53,648 nt of DNA from Oscillospiraceae bacterium (lineage in GTDB: Bacteria; Bacillota; Clostridia; Oscillospirales; Acutalibacteraceae): contig JAIRXU010000066.1 of assembly GCA_031268095.1 (NCBI GenBank), forward strand, positions 1 to 53,648. Direction: 5' to 3'. Made by a program: the position numbers and the translations under genes. Positions 7,931-18,000 of this stretch are shown piece after piece (the stretch's first letter is position 1; each line of letters opens with the position of its first letter). Below the pieces are notes generated by a model. It worked only from the letters and a program-made list of their open reading frames with translations, ran no database searches and was not told where the DNA came from.

Positions 7931-8287
7931 TTACAGAAGAATGATCGTAATACCATTGTTATGCTGATCCAAATCGCTGTCTCGCCGGAGCGCGGGGCAA
8001 CGTTCGAATGCCCGCAGGGTAGCTGCATGAAAGATGGAAAATTCTTCGCCGGGGAGGAAATCCCGGATCTTCCCCTTCCGGCGTAAATCCTCCAGGAGTC
8101 GGCGGGACTCTGTGCGGATTTTTCCGCCCTTGCCAGTAGAGCCATAGCCGTGCACGATCTTCACCGCCGTTGCTCCGGTCAATCTGCCGGTATCAATTGC
8201 CGCCACCAATCGGCGCAGCGCCTGGTCTGCCGTAGGCAGGTCGGCCTTCACATCTACGGTCTTGACAGATCCTTCGGGTTTGTTCAT
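7931..8287 (-). CDS. Smr domain protein
   Basis: A 118-residue stand-alone Smr (MutS2 C-terminal-like) domain, a family of DNA or RNA nicking endonucleases. The opening VDVKADLPTADQALRRLV and the VKIVHGYGSTGKGGKIR core (the conserved H-G-x-G motif) are diagnostic. Residues after position 80 are less conserved. The ATG at 8287 has a GAGGT ribosome site. It lies 59 bases downstream of uvrA on the same strand with no terminator visible between them, so it is likely the last gene of the flavin reductase-uvrA-smr transcript. A DNA repair or ribosome-rescue role is possible from the family; the context with uvrA is only suggestive. Confidence 0.85.
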   Translation of the reverse strand: MNKPEGSVKTVDVKADLPTADQALRRLVAAIDTGRLTGATAVKIVHGYGSTGKGGKIRTESRRLLEDLRRKGKIRDFLPGEEFSIFHAATLRAFERCPALRRDSDLDQHNNGITIILL

Positions 8288-8346
8288 CGTGCTACCTCGT
8301 CAACAGAGATTCCCTCGTTTAAAACGGGGGACGTTGTCTTGCATAT

Positions 8347-11190
8347 TTAGGGCGATTTCTCTTCCGTTTTTTCCAACATATTTCTTAAATATTGCCCCGT
8401 GTAAGAGTTCGGATTGGATGAAATTTCCTCCGGCGTCCCCTGCGCGACGATTTCTCCACCGCCGTCGCCACCCTCAGGGCCCAGATCAAGAATGAAATCA
8501 GCCGTCTTGATTACGTCCAGGTTGTGTTCGATAACCAGCACGGAATTGCCCACTTCTACCAACCGCTGCAGCACTTCAATGAGACGGTGCACATCAGCGG
8601 CATGGAGGCCTGTCGTCGGCTCGTCGAGGATATAAATGGTCTTTCCAGTAGAACGGCGGGAAAGTTCCGTTGCCAGTTTGACGCGCTGCGCTTCACCACC
8701 GGAAAGCGTCGTCGCGGGCTGCCCTATTTTCACGTACCCCAGGCCGACTTCATAGATGGTCCGCAGCCGCCGTGCGATCTTCGGGACATTCTCAAAAAAC
8801 TGCATGCCCTCTTCAACGGTCATTTCCAGCACGTCGTAAATCGACTTGTCCTTATACTTGACCTCCAGGGTCTCGCGGTTGTAGCGTGCGCCCTTACAGA
8901 CTTCGCAAGGCACATAGACGTCTGCCAGAAAGTGCATCTCAATTTTCACGATCCCGTCGCCCTGGCAGGCCTCGCAGCGCCCTCCTTTGACATTGAAGGA
9001 AAACCGGTTGGCCTTGTAGCCCCGCTGTTTCGCGTCAGTGGTGGAAGCATATAATTCTCGAATATCATTAAAAACGCCGGTATACGTCGCCGGGTTAGAG
9101 CGCGGCGTTCGTCCGATGGGGGACTGGTCGATGTTGATCACTTTATCCAAGTGCTCTAGGCCTTCTAACAGGTCATAATCTCCAGGGAAAGTGTGTGCTC
9201 CGTTGAGTTTCGCGGCAAGGGTTTTGTAAAGAATTTCATTGACTAAGGAAGATTTTCCCGAGCCGGAAACGCCCGTTACGCAGACAAAACAGCCGAGCGG
9301 AATCCGGACGGTGAGATTTTTGAGGTTGTGTTCCCGCGCGCCGCATACCGTTAATTCCCGTCCGTCGCCCGGTCGCCGGGCCGCAGGTACAGGGATTCGC
9401 TTTCGTCCGCTGAGGTATTGCCCAGTCAGCGAACGTTCGCAGGCAATGAGGTCCTCTGCCGTGCCCTGACAGACCAATTCTCCGCCATGAATTCCTGCCC
9501 CCGGTCCGATATCGACGATATGGTCCGCCGCGCGCATGGTGTCCTCGTCGTGTTCCACCACGATCAGCGTGTTTCCAAGGTCCCGCAGGCGTTTGAGCGT
9601 CTCAATCAGTTTGTCGTTGTCCCGCTGGTGCAGTCCGATGCTGGGTTCGTCAAGGATGTAGAGCACCCCCATCAATGACGAACCGATCTGTGTTGCCAGC
9701 CGGATCCGCTGACTTTCCCCGCCGGAAAGCGTTCCTGCCCCGCGCGAAAGATTGAGGTAATCGAGGCCGACGCTCGATAAAAATTGTAGTCTCGCGCGAA
9801 TTTCCCGTAAAATTTGGTGTGCGATGCGTTGATCTCGGTCACGAAGATGCAGCTGATCCAAAAAATCCAGTGCCCGCAAAATAGAAAATCTTGTATATTC
9901 GCTGATGTTCAATCCGCCGACCGTAACACAAAGCGACTCTTTTTTCAGCCGCATCCCATGGCATTCCGGGCATGGCTGTTCGCTCATATACTGTTCGATT
10001 TCCGTCCGCGCCCAATCGCTGCCAGTCTCCTTGTAGCGCCGGGTCAGATTATTTGCTACCCCCTCGAACTCCGTCAGATACGTGCCGCTGCCGTAGCTGC
10101 CGCTGCGGTGAACCGTGATTTTTTTCCCTTTTGTTCCATAAAGGATCAAATCGATTGCTGCCGGGGACAGCTTCTCCACAGGCATCTCCAGTGAAAATTT
10201 CCCGTATGCTGCCAAGCCTTCAAAGTACATCTGCGCAATGGTGCCGCCTTCGGCCACTGTCCAGCCAGAGGCCTTAACCGCGCCGCCTCGGATCGACAGA
10301 GACTTGTCCGGCAGGATCAGGTCCGGATCTGGGGTCAGAAATACCCCCAACCCGCTGCACTTGGGGCAGGATCCGAAGGGATTGTTGAATGAAAACATTC
10401 TCGGCGCCAGTTCTTCCATGCTGAAGCCATGGTCCGGGCAGGCGTAGTTTTGCGAAAACAGCAGTTCTTCTTTTTCGACGACGTCCACCAGCAGCAGACC
10501 TTCCGAAAGTCGGGTTGCCGTCTCCACCGAATCCGTCAGGCGACTGCGCAGCCCCGGTTTCATCACCAGACGATCGACGATGACCTCAATATTGTGTTTT
10601 TTATTTTTGTCCATTGGGATGGGTTCCGACAGCTCATAAACGCTGCCGTCTACCCGCACCCGCACAAAGCCGCTCTTGCGCGCCTGCTCGAGTTCTTTCT
10701 GATATTCCCCTTTGCGCCCCCGGACAATGGGAGCCAGCAACTGGAATTTTGTCCCTTCCGGCAGTTCTTCCAGCTTGCCGACGATGTCGTCCACCGTCTG
10801 ACGGCTGATTTCCCGCCCGCATTCCGGGCAATGCGGCACACCGACCCGCGCGTAAAGCAGCCGCAGGTAATCGTAAATTTCCGTGACGGTCCCGACGGTA
10901 GATCGGGGGTTCCGCGACGTGGTTTTCTGGTCGATGGAGATCGCCGGAGAGAGCCCGTCGATGCTGTCAACATCAGGCTTCTCCATTTGTCCCAAAAATT
11001 GCCGCGCATAAGACGACAGCGACTCCACATAACGCCGCTGTCCTTCGGCGTAAATGGTATCAAAAGCCAGGGAGGTTTTTCCTGATCCGGAAAGCCCCGT
11101 GAAGACAATCAATTTGTCCCGGGGAATGGTGAGATTCAGGTTTTTTAGGTTATGTTCCCGCGCGCCTTGGATGGTTAGATCTTTCTGCAT
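8347..11190 (-). CDS. uvrA: Excinuclease ABC subunit A
   Basis: The 947-residue damage-recognition ATPase of nucleotide excision repair; it works with UvrB and UvrC, neither of which is in the window. The first ABC module has Walker [15 protein letters not shown] near the N-terminus, with the first zinc-finger region CPECGRE and the CPDHG...CPKCSGLG element; signature [11 protein letters not shown] and Walker [13 protein letters not shown] follow. The second module has [13 protein letters not shown], the CEACQGDG...CEVCKG zinc module, [11 protein letters not shown] and [11 protein letters not shown]. Full length. The start is ATG 11190 ([12 protein letters not shown]) with GGGAGG upstream; the open frame extends 70 codons further 5' but that part overlaps the upstream gene. 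Confidence 0.97.
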   Translation of the reverse strand: MQKDLTIQGAREHNLKNLNLTIPRDKLIVFTGLSGSGKTSLAFDTIYAEGQRRYVESLSSYARQFLGQMEKPDVDSIDGLSPAISIDQKTTSRNPRSTVGTVTEIYDYLRLLYARVGVPHCPECGREISRQTVDDIVGKLEELPEGTKFQLLAPIVRGRKGEYQKELEQARKSGFVRVRVDGSVYELSEPIPMDKNKKHNIEVIVDRLVMKPGLRSRLTDSVETATRLSEGLLLVDVVEKEELLFSQNYACPDHGFSMEELAPRMFSFNNPFGSCPKCSGLGVFLTPDPDLILPDKSLSIRGGAVKASGWTVAEGGTIAQMYFEGLAAYGKFSLEMPVEKLSPAAIDLILYGTKGKKITVHRSGSYGSGTYLTEFEGVANNLTRRYKETGSDWARTEIEQYMSEQPCPECHGMRLKKESLCVTVGGLNISEYTRFSILRALDFLDQLHLRDRDQRIAHQILREIRARLQFLSSVGLDYLNLSRGAGTLSGGESQRIRLATQIGSSLMGVLYILDEPSIGLHQRDNDKLIETLKRLRDLGNTLIVVEHDEDTMRAADHIVDIGPGAGIHGGELVCQGTAEDLIACERSLTGQYLSGRKRIPVPAARRPGDGRELTVCGAREHNLKNLTVRIPLGCFVCVTGVSGSGKSSLVNEILYKTLAAKLNGAHTFPGDYDLLEGLEHLDKVINIDQSPIGRTPRSNPATYTGVFNDIRELYASTTDAKQRGYKANRFSFNVKGGRCEACQGDGIVKIEMHFLADVYVPCEVCKGARYNRETLEVKYKDKSIYDVLEMTVEEGMQFFENVPKIARRLRTIYEVGLGYVKIGQPATTLSGGEAQRVKLATELSRRSTGKTIYILDEPTTGLHAADVHRLIEVLQRLVEVGNSVLVIEHNLDVIKTADFILDLGPEGGDGGGEIVAQGTPEEISSNPNSYTGQYLRNMLEKTEEKSP

Positions 11191-11209
11191 AAATCCTCCC
11201 GCTTTTTTG

Positions 11210-11797
11210 TCATTTCCCCAATTTCTCCGATGTTCCCCATTGTCCCCAGCGGCCGAGCGGAGTCGGTGCGATGGAATAATAGGTCTCCGTTGTCGTGACC
11301 ACCGGCGCGGCCCGGTGTAGCCGCGCTTCCAGAGGGATGGATTCGTCCGCCAGCCGCTCGTCTGCGCGTACATTGACAATGTCACAAATGTAAATTTCAC
11401 TGCTGCCCCGTTCGTCCAGGTGCAAGGTTTTGTCTACCCGCAACTCAAAACTCACAGGACTCAGTTCCGGAATCGGTACCTCCAGTACGCTGCCTTTTTC
11501 AGATGCAATGGTTCTCGATTTGTCAACAGTATAGCCTGCGTTGTTGCCGCAGTAATCGGCCAGTGGCAGCAGGCGTTCTGAAACAAGCGACGCGGAAAAG
11601 ATCCCGGCGGCGCGGATCCGGTCGCGGGTCAGTTTGTCCTCGCCAATGCAGGCCACGAATCGGAACCCTTCGTTCCAGCAATAGGTTGCCCAGCAAAACA
11701 GGCCGTAGTTAGGCTCGCCGTTTTCTTTATATGTTCCATACAGGAATAAACTTTGTGGGCAGAATGCATTGGATATGGGAAAATTTACTTTCTCCAT
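11210..11797 (-). CDS. Flavin reductase-like FMN-binding protein
   Basis: A 195-residue protein of the flavin reductase/FMN-binding split-barrel family, cytoplasmic. Signs are the opening [12 protein letters not shown] followed by [19 protein letters not shown], the FCWATYCW and FRFVACIG segments and the [14 protein letters not shown] segment, as in flavin reductase-domain proteins in Clostridia. A redox partner is unknown. The ATG at 11797 has AAAGGAG about 10 bases upstream. Promoter at 11862-11889. It is 19 bases upstream of uvrA and would be cotranscribed with it; there is no obvious functional reason for this link. Confidence 0.8.
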   Translation of the reverse strand: MEKVNFPISNAFCPQSLFLYGTYKENGEPNYGLFCWATYCWNEGFRFVACIGEDKLTRDRIRAAGIFSASLVSERLLPLADYCGNNAGYTVDKSRTIASEKGSVLEVPIPELSPVSFELRVDKTLHLDERGSSEIYICDIVNVRADERLADESIPLEARLHRAAPVVTTTETYYSIAPTPLGRWGQWGTSEKLGK

Positions 11798-11861
11798 AAA
11801 GATGTTTCTCCTTTTGCGCTTTCCATCGGGAAAGAAGTTGCCCCGGCTAATTTCCGCAAAT

Positions 11862-11889
11862 AGTATAGCACAAATTTTCGGTTTGTCAA
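11862..11889 (-). promoter_or_regulatory. Promoter for flavin reductase-uvrA-smr
   Basis: Minus strand: TTGACA (11889-11884), 16-base spacer, TATACT (11867-11862). The -35 box overlaps the stop codon of the upstream minus-strand gene. No LexA-type box was recognised beside it. Confidence 0.7.
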
Positions 11890-12620
11890 TGCATTTGTTC
11901 TCTGCTTTTGAAAAAAATTTCGTTGGCCGCTGTCGTGAAGATGGCAGGCATCCAGCTTGCCGCGCCGGATGGAAGCGTCACGTTTTCCGCGCGGATCACT
12001 TTCAGCAGGTATCCCGCCAGGGGCAGCAGATCCCGGACCTTTAGTGTGTGGACTCCGTCACGCACAGCCAGTCCGTCAGTGATGATTTTCCGCGCATCAA
12101 AGTAGAGCCGCGCCTGCGGCCGGTAGGGGGCGTCGGGGTCGAAGCAGGCCTCTCCGCGCAAGCGGGAGTTGATGACAATTTCGCTTCCTGCGCCCCCGTT
12201 CTCTACCGGGGCGAACATGATGTATTCCAGGTAGTCTTCCGGCTCGCCCAGCGGCGCAAAGCCAATGGCCGCACAGGGGGTTCCTTCCCTCCGTAGCCGC
12301 GCACAGGATTTCAGCGCTCCGTCCCGCCGAATGAGATCATAGGCGGCTAGGGTAGTACTGTGCACGACGAAAGCGGGATCTCCCCGTCGGAGGATCCTCC
12401 CCGTTTCCGGAAAGTCCCGCGAGACCCCTGCCAAGTCAAAGTCCGGCGGGTCCGTGCGGACGGTCCTCCCCTGCGCTGTTTCGTAGCGGGCGAAATCGAC
12501 GCAGCGCCAGGCAAAATCCTCGGCGTCAGGAGGCAGCGCGAGGCAATACCGCCCGTCCGCGCCTTGTCCCATGCGATATCCTTGGATGGATCTGTCAATT
12601 TTCAGGATGGATTCTTCCAA
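11886..12620 (-). CDS. Unknown protein, possible ADP-ribosyltransferase-like fold
   Basis: A 244-residue protein that I do not firmly recognise. A TTG start at 12620 is preferred because AGGAGG lies 6 bases upstream, within the last codons of mutY; the two genes overlap by 26 bases. The middle of the protein reads AFVVHSTTLAAYDLIRRDG followed by ALKSCARL, which resembles the H-x-T/S plus 'I..G.L' opening of ADP-ribosyltransferase-fold proteins (KptA/DarT-like). The last third has RLYFDARKII and DGVHTLKVRDLLPLAGYLL. No signal peptide or membrane segment. The match to that fold is weak, so the function is unassigned. It is translationally coupled to mutY. Confidence 0.65.
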   Translation of the reverse strand: MEESILKIDRSIQGYRMGQGADGRYCLALPPDAEDFAWRCVDFARYETAQGRTVRTDPPDFDLAGVSRDFPETGRILRRGDPAFVVHSTTLAAYDLIRRDGALKSCARLRREGTPCAAIGFAPLGEPEDYLEYIMFAPVENGGAGSEIVINSRLRGEACFDPDAPYRPQARLYFDARKIITDGLAVRDGVHTLKVRDLLPLAGYLLKVIRAENVTLPSGAASWMPAIFTTAANEIFFKSREQMH

Positions 12621-13671
12621 GATTCTCCTCCTCGAAGAGCTTGTTCCGGAATGGCTTAAAGGCTGATGGAAGGGCATAGTGTTCCCGCAGTTCTGTTTCC
12701 GTGACCCAGGTCAGGCCCTCCCCCGGCGGCGGGGCGGAAAGGCGCAGCCGCCAGGCGCTCATGTGCCATTCCAGGTGCGTGAAAATATGTTTTCCGTCGC
12801 CAAGAGATTCTGTCGTCAGCACCGTCTTCTGTGCAATCCCCAGCTCTAGCGCCAGCGCTCCCAGGTCACCGAGGCTGTTCGGCAGTTCCCAGAGGCCAGC
12901 CAGCAGTCTCTTGCTCTCCCTCCGCCGCAGGGCCAGCCGTTCCCCCCAGCGCAGGATCAGCACCGTCCGCTGCTCAGTCCGCCGGGGTTTCTTCGCCGTC
13001 CGAACCGGCAGCTCCGCAGTCCTCCCCTGCTGAAAGGCCAGGCATTCTTCCGCCAGAGGGCATCGGTCGCAGAGCGGCGTCCCGTTCGGCAGACAAACCA
13101 TTGCGCCCAGGTCCATCAGCGCCTGGTTGGCGTCGCCGGGGCGCAATGGGGGAAGAAGAGGCTGGAGCCGCGCCGCGGCGGAGCGTTTCGCCCCGTCGGT
13201 GGTGATGTCTTCCTGCCTGGCTTCCAGCCGTGCCAGGATCCGCAGGACATTGCCGTCCACCGCCGGGACCGCCAGGCCGTAGGCTATGGAGGCGATGGCC
13301 CCGGCTGTATACGCGCCGACGCCCGGCAGGGTCAGCAAGGTTTCCGGGTCCCGGGGGAGCGCGCCGCCGCAGCGTTCCATCACGAGCCGCGCGGCCTTTT
13401 GAAGGTTGCGCGCCCGGCTGTAATACCCCAGCCCTTCCCAGAGCTTCAGCAGTCGACCCTCGTCGGCCTCCGCCAGCGCGGCAACATCTGGCAGCGCCGC
13501 CAAGAACCGGGTATAGTACCCCAGCACGGCCTCGACGCGGGTCTGCTGGAGCATGATTTCGGATATCCAAGTGTGATAGGCGTTCGGTGTGCCGCGCCAG
13601 GGCAAGTCACGCCGGTTTTGGTCATACCAGGTCAGCAGACGGTCCATGGTTTGGAAATTAATGGAGAACAT
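12595..13671 (-). CDS. mutY: A/G-specific adenine glycosylase
   Basis: A 358-residue base-excision repair glycosylase removing adenine opposite 8-oxoguanine. The N-terminal HhH-GPD domain shows DLPWRGTPNAYHTWISEIML, QQTR and the hairpin LPGVGAYTAGAIASIAYG followed by the catalytic-Asp region VDGNV. The iron-sulphur loop has Cys spacing x7-x2-x5 (in CLPNGTPLCDRCPLAEEC) and is followed by a C-terminal NUDIX-like domain (LLAGLWELPN, then FTHLEWHMSAW). Start is ambiguous: ATG 13671 sits right after GGGAAAGG, which is closer than ideal; an ATG at 13647 lacks a ribosome site. Its promoter (13752-13780) is back to back with that of carA. Confidence 0.92.
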   Translation of the reverse strand: MFSINFQTMDRLLTWYDQNRRDLPWRGTPNAYHTWISEIMLQQTRVEAVLGYYTRFLAALPDVAALAEADEGRLLKLWEGLGYYSRARNLQKAARLVMERCGGALPRDPETLLTLPGVGAYTAGAIASIAYGLAVPAVDGNVLRILARLEARQEDITTDGAKRSAAARLQPLLPPLRPGDANQALMDLGAMVCLPNGTPLCDRCPLAEECLAFQQGRTAELPVRTAKKPRRTEQRTVLILRWGERLALRRRESKRLLAGLWELPNSLGDLGALALELGIAQKTVLTTESLGDGKHIFTHLEWHMSAWRLRLSAPPPGEGLTWVTETELREHYALPSAFKPFRNKLFEEENLGRIHPEN

Positions 13672-13751
13672 CCTTTCCCGCCGCGGCATGCAAACTGCGG
13701 GATTGCCGCGCGGCAAACCGCAGATGAAGTCCAGGCAAAATAATATTTTTC

Positions 13752-13780
13752 ATTATACCCCTAAACTCGTCAGAAGTCAA
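13752..13780 (-). promoter_or_regulatory. Promoter for mutY, divergent from carA
   Basis: Minus strand: TTGACT (13780-13775), 17-base spacer, TATAAT (13757-13752). Its -35 box is 2 bases from the -35 box of the carA promoter. Confidence 0.75.
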
Positions 13781-13782
13781 CA

Positions 13783-13812
13783 TTGACAGCGGCCCCCTTT
13801 TTGTTATATAAT
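13783..13812 (+). promoter_or_regulatory. Promoter for carA-carB/dapF
   Basis: TTGACA (13783-13788), 18-base spacer, TATAAT (13807-13812). About 65 bases separate it from the carA start; this leader is GC-rich with a possible GCCGGGCG/CGCCGGGCGGC-type fold but no T-run attenuator or PyrR-like site was recognised. Confidence 0.75.
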
Positions 13813-13878
13813 AGAGGGAAGAACACCGCCGGGCGCGTTTGCTGGCCGCCGGGCGGCGAAAAGAGGGGGAGTTTCATT

Positions 13879-15003
13879 TTGGCCAACATGACCAAGCCGC
13901 GTTTTTTGGTGCTGGAAAACGGCCGCGTCTTTGAGGGACAAGCCTTCGGGGCGGACGCGGACGCCATCGGGGAAGTGGTGTTCACCACCAACATGACCGG
14001 CTATCTCGAGACGCTGACGGATCCCAGCTATGAAGGGCAGATTGTTCTGCAAACCTTCCCGCTGATCGGCAATTACGGCGTCAACCCCAAGGATCAGGAA
14101 AGCCGGAAATCGTTCGTACAAGGGTATATCGTCAGCCAGTGGTGTCAATCGCCCTCCCATTTTTGCTGCGAGGGGGCGCTTGACGCCTTTTTGAAAGCCC
14201 AGGGAATTCCCGGCCTTTGCGGGATCGACACCCGGGCACTGACCAAACTGATCCGGACCGCCGGGGTGCTGCGCGGCGCATTGGCGGACGATCCGGCGCA
14301 AATTTCTCAGGACATGCTGCGCACGTTCCGGATTGGCGACGCTGTTTCACGCGTGACGCTGAACGAGCCAGCGCGCACCCCTGCCCACCCGGATCCCGCG
14401 CGGCAGACGGCCTCCCGGCTCCTGCGGGTGGTGCTGTGGGATTTCGGCGTGAAAGACAGCTCTGTTCACCGTCTGGCCGACCGGGGCTGTGACGTCACCG
14501 TTGTCCCCTCGTCCTGGACGGCGGCGCAGATCCTGGCGGAACAGCCGGACGGTGTGCTGCTTTCCAACGGCCCCGGCGATCCGGAAGAAAATACCGCTGT
14601 GATCGCGGAAATCCGCAAGCTCGTCGAAAGCGGGACGCCGATTTTTGGCATCTGCCTCGGGCATCAGCTGCTGGCCCTGGCCAACGGCGGCGCGACGGAG
14701 AAACTTAAGTACGGTCACCGGGGTGGGAACCACCCTGTCCGGGACCTGGTCACCGGACGGACTTACATCACCAGCCAGAACCACGGCTACGCCGTCCGGC
14801 TGCAGGAAGATCAGCTGCCCCAGAACGCCCGGCCCCGCTACCTCAACGCCAACGACGGCACCTGCGAGGGGCTGGACTACGAGGGATTCCCCGGCTTTTC
14901 CGTGCAGTTCCATCCGGAGGCCCGCGGCGGTCCCCGGGATACGGAATTCTTGTTTGACCGCTTCGTCGCGTTAATGGAAGGGAGGAAATTCGTATGCCGC
15001 TGA
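13879..15003 (+). CDS. carA: Carbamoyl-phosphate synthase small subunit
   Basis: The glutaminase subunit (374 residues) that supplies ammonia to CarB for carbamoyl phosphate, a precursor of arginine and pyrimidines. N-terminal CPSase small-chain domain: FLVLENGRVFEG, then TTNMTGYLETLTDPSYEGQI (around 30-50) and YGVN. The C-terminal class I amidotransferase domain has GVLLSNGPGDP, the nucleophile in FGICLGHQLL, and the His-Glu pair in SVQFHPEA. A TTG start at 13879 fits the GAGGGGGAG ribosome site by spacing; the ATG three codons later (13888) is the alternative. It overlaps carB by 10 bases, so translation is probably coupled. Confidence 0.95.
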   Translation: MANMTKPRFLVLENGRVFEGQAFGADADAIGEVVFTTNMTGYLETLTDPSYEGQIVLQTFPLIGNYGVNPKDQESRKSFVQGYIVSQWCQSPSHFCCEGALDAFLKAQGIPGLCGIDTRALTKLIRTAGVLRGALADDPAQISQDMLRTFRIGDAVSRVTLNEPARTPAHPDPARQTASRLLRVVLWDFGVKDSSVHRLADRGCDVTVVPSSWTAAQILAEQPDGVLLSNGPGDPEENTAVIAEIRKLVESGTPIFGICLGHQLLALANGGATEKLKYGHRGGNHPVRDLVTGRTYITSQNHGYAVRLQEDQLPQNARPRYLNANDGTCEGLDYEGFPGFSVQFHPEARGGPRDTEFLFDRFVALMEGRKFVCR

Positions 15004-18000
15004 ACTCCGGAATCCGGAAAGTATTGGTGATCGGCTCCGGCCCCATTGTCATTGGCCAAGCCGCCGAATTCGACTACGCCGGGACCCAGGCCTGCCGTGC
15101 CCTGCGGGAAGAAGGCCTTGAAATCGTCCTGATCAATTCAAACCCCGCCACCATCATGACCGACCAGCACATGGCGGACAAAATCTACATCGAGCCCCTG
15201 ACGGTGGAAACCGTCAAGCGTGTCATTCTCAAGGAATCCCCGGACTCTGTTCTGCCGACCCTCGGCGGGCAGACAGGGTTGACGCTGGCAATGCAATTGG
15301 CCAAAGAAGGCTTTCTCCGCCGTCACGGCGTCCGGCTCCTCGGCGCCCGGCCGGAGACCATCGACAAGGCCGAGGACCGGCAGATGTTCAAAGACACCAT
15401 GCTGGAGATCGGCCAGCCTGTCATTCCCTCGAAGGTCGTAACGGATATAGAGGACGCGGTGTCCTTCGCCGGGGAGATCGGCTACCCCGTCATCGTCCGT
15501 CCGGCCTTCACCCTCGGCGGCGCGGGGGGCGGCTTTTGCGCCAACGATGCGGAGCTGCGGGAGATTGCCGCCGGCGGTTTGCGTCTGAGTCCCATTACCC
15601 AGGTTCTGATCGAAAAGAGCGTCGCCGGCTGGAAGGAAATTGAATATGAGGTTATGCGCGACAGCGCCGGCAACGTCATTACTGTCTGCTCGATGGAGAA
15701 CTTTGACCCCGTCGGGATCCATACCGGAGACAGCATCGTCGTCGCCCCGACGCTGACGCTGGCGGACAAGGAATACCAGATGCTGCGTTCCGCCGCGTTG
15801 GATATCATCACGGCCCTGGGCGTTGAAGGCGGCTGCAACGTCCAGTTTGCGCTGCATCCCGAACGTTACGAGTATGCTGTCATCGAGGTCAATCCCCGCG
15901 TCTCGCGTTCCTCCGCCCTGGCCTCGAAGGCTACGGGATACCCCATCGCCAAAGTCGCGGCGAAGATCGCCATTGGGTATACCCTCGACGAGATCCCCAA
16001 TGCTGTCACAGGGAAAACCATGGCCTGCTTTGAGCCGGTGCTGGATTACATCGCCCTGAAATTCCCGAAATGGCCCTTTGATAAGTTCATCTATGCCTCC
16101 CGGAAGCTGGGTACCCAGATGAAGGCCACCGGCGAGGTCATGAGCCTGGGAGGCAGCTTCGAGAATGCGCTGATGAAAGCTGTCCGGGGAGTGGAAATTT
16201 CCCGCAACACCTTGCGGATTCCCCGCTGGGCCCTGTGCAGCGAGGCGGAACTGCTGGACTTCATCGCCGAGGGCACGGACGAGCGGCTGTTTCAGATTTT
16301 TGAGCTGTTCTGGCGCGGCGTTTCCCCTGCCGTTGTCCATGCCCGCACGAAGATCGACCGCTATTTCCTCGATAAATTGGCCGCGCTGGCCGCCTTTGAG
16401 CATACGCTGGAGAACGCTGCTCTCACCAGCGCGCAGTACCGCCAGGCCAAGTGGTACGGCTACCCGGACGCCGCCCTGCGCAAGCTTTCCGGCAACGCGC
16501 TTCCCGGCGAGCCCAGCCCCGCGTTCCGGATGGTGGATACTTGCGCGGGTGAATTTGACGCCGCGACACCCTACTTCTATTCCGTCCCGGAAGGCGAGGA
16601 CGAGAGCGCTCCGGCCAAACGCAGCGGCAAGCCTCGTGTCGTCGTCCTGGGCTCCGGCCCGATCCGTATCGGCCAGGGCATCGAGTTCGATTACGCCAGC
16701 GTTCATTGTGTCCGGTCCCTGCAAAAGCTCGGTTACGAGGCCGTCATCATCAACAACAATCCGGAGACCGTCTCCACCGATTTTGATACTGCAGACCGGC
16801 TCTATTTCGAACCCCTGACCCCCGAGGACGTAGACGCGATCCTGAAGATCGAACAGCCCGTCGGCGTGGTTGCGGCTTTCGGCGGTCAGACGGCCATCAA
16901 ATTGGCCAAGTTCCTCAATGACCGCCGGTACCCCATCCTGGGAACCTCTTTCGAAGGCATTGACCGGGCAGAGGATCGGGAGCGTTTCGACGAGCTGCTG
17001 GAAAAGGTGCAGGTGAAGCGTCCGGCGGGCACGACGGTCATGACCACCGACGAGGCCGTCCGGGCCGCGAATATCCTGGGATATCCGGTGCTGGTTCGCC
17101 CCTCCTATGTTTTGGGCGGACAGAATATGTCGATCGCCAACAGTGACGAAGAGATGCAGGAGTTCATGGCGGTCATTTTGGCCGACGGGGTCGAGAACCC
17201 CGTGCTGGTGGACAAATACCTTATGGGAACAGAGATTGAGGTGGACGCGATCTGTGATGGCACGGACATCCTCATCCCCGGCATCATGGAGCACATTGAA
17301 CGCACCGGCGTCCACTCCGGCGACTCCATCGCCGTTTATCCCGCCGTCCATGTGGATGACGCTATGGTAGAAAAGATCCTCAGCGCCACCAAGCGAATTT
17401 CCCTGGAACTGGATATCAAGGGCATCGTCAACATCCAATACATTATATATCACGGGGAACTCTATGTCATTGAGGTCAATCCCCGTGCCTCGCGGACGGT
17501 TCCTTATATCAGCAAGGTCACCGGCGTTCCGGTGGTTGAACTGTGCACACGCGCCATGACGGGTGAGGCCCTGTCTCAGATGGGCTACGGTACCGGCCTC
17601 TACGCTTCCTCTCCTTACATGGCGGTGAAGGTTCCGGTATTTTCTTTCGAGAAATTGCACGGCGTCGATACCCAGCTGGGGCCGGAAATGAAATCCACCG
17701 GCGAGGCCCTAGGCATTGGCAAGACACTGGAAGAAGCGCTCTTCAAGGGCCTGACGGCAGCGGGCTTCCGGATGGAACGCGGCGGCGGGGTGCTGATCAC
17801 TGTCCGCAAACAGGACAAACCGGAAATCCCGGACCTGGCCAAAAAATTCGCCGCCTTGGGATTCCGGCTGTACGCCACCGACGGCAATGCGGAGGTCCTC
17901 CGCGCGGCAGGCCTGGAGGTGACCGCCGTCGCCAAGATTCACGAAGCCGCCGAAAATACGGCTTCTCTTATCGAGAGCGGCGCGGTCCAATATGTGATTT

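Noticed and set aside
13813-13878. PyrR-type attenuator in the carA leader
   Set aside because: The leader is about 65 bases and lacks a terminator with a T run.
15138-17660. An 840-codon open frame on the minus strand across carB
   Set aside because: It is antisense to a fully recognisable CarB; long antisense frames are common in GC-rich genes and it has no domain or ribosome site.
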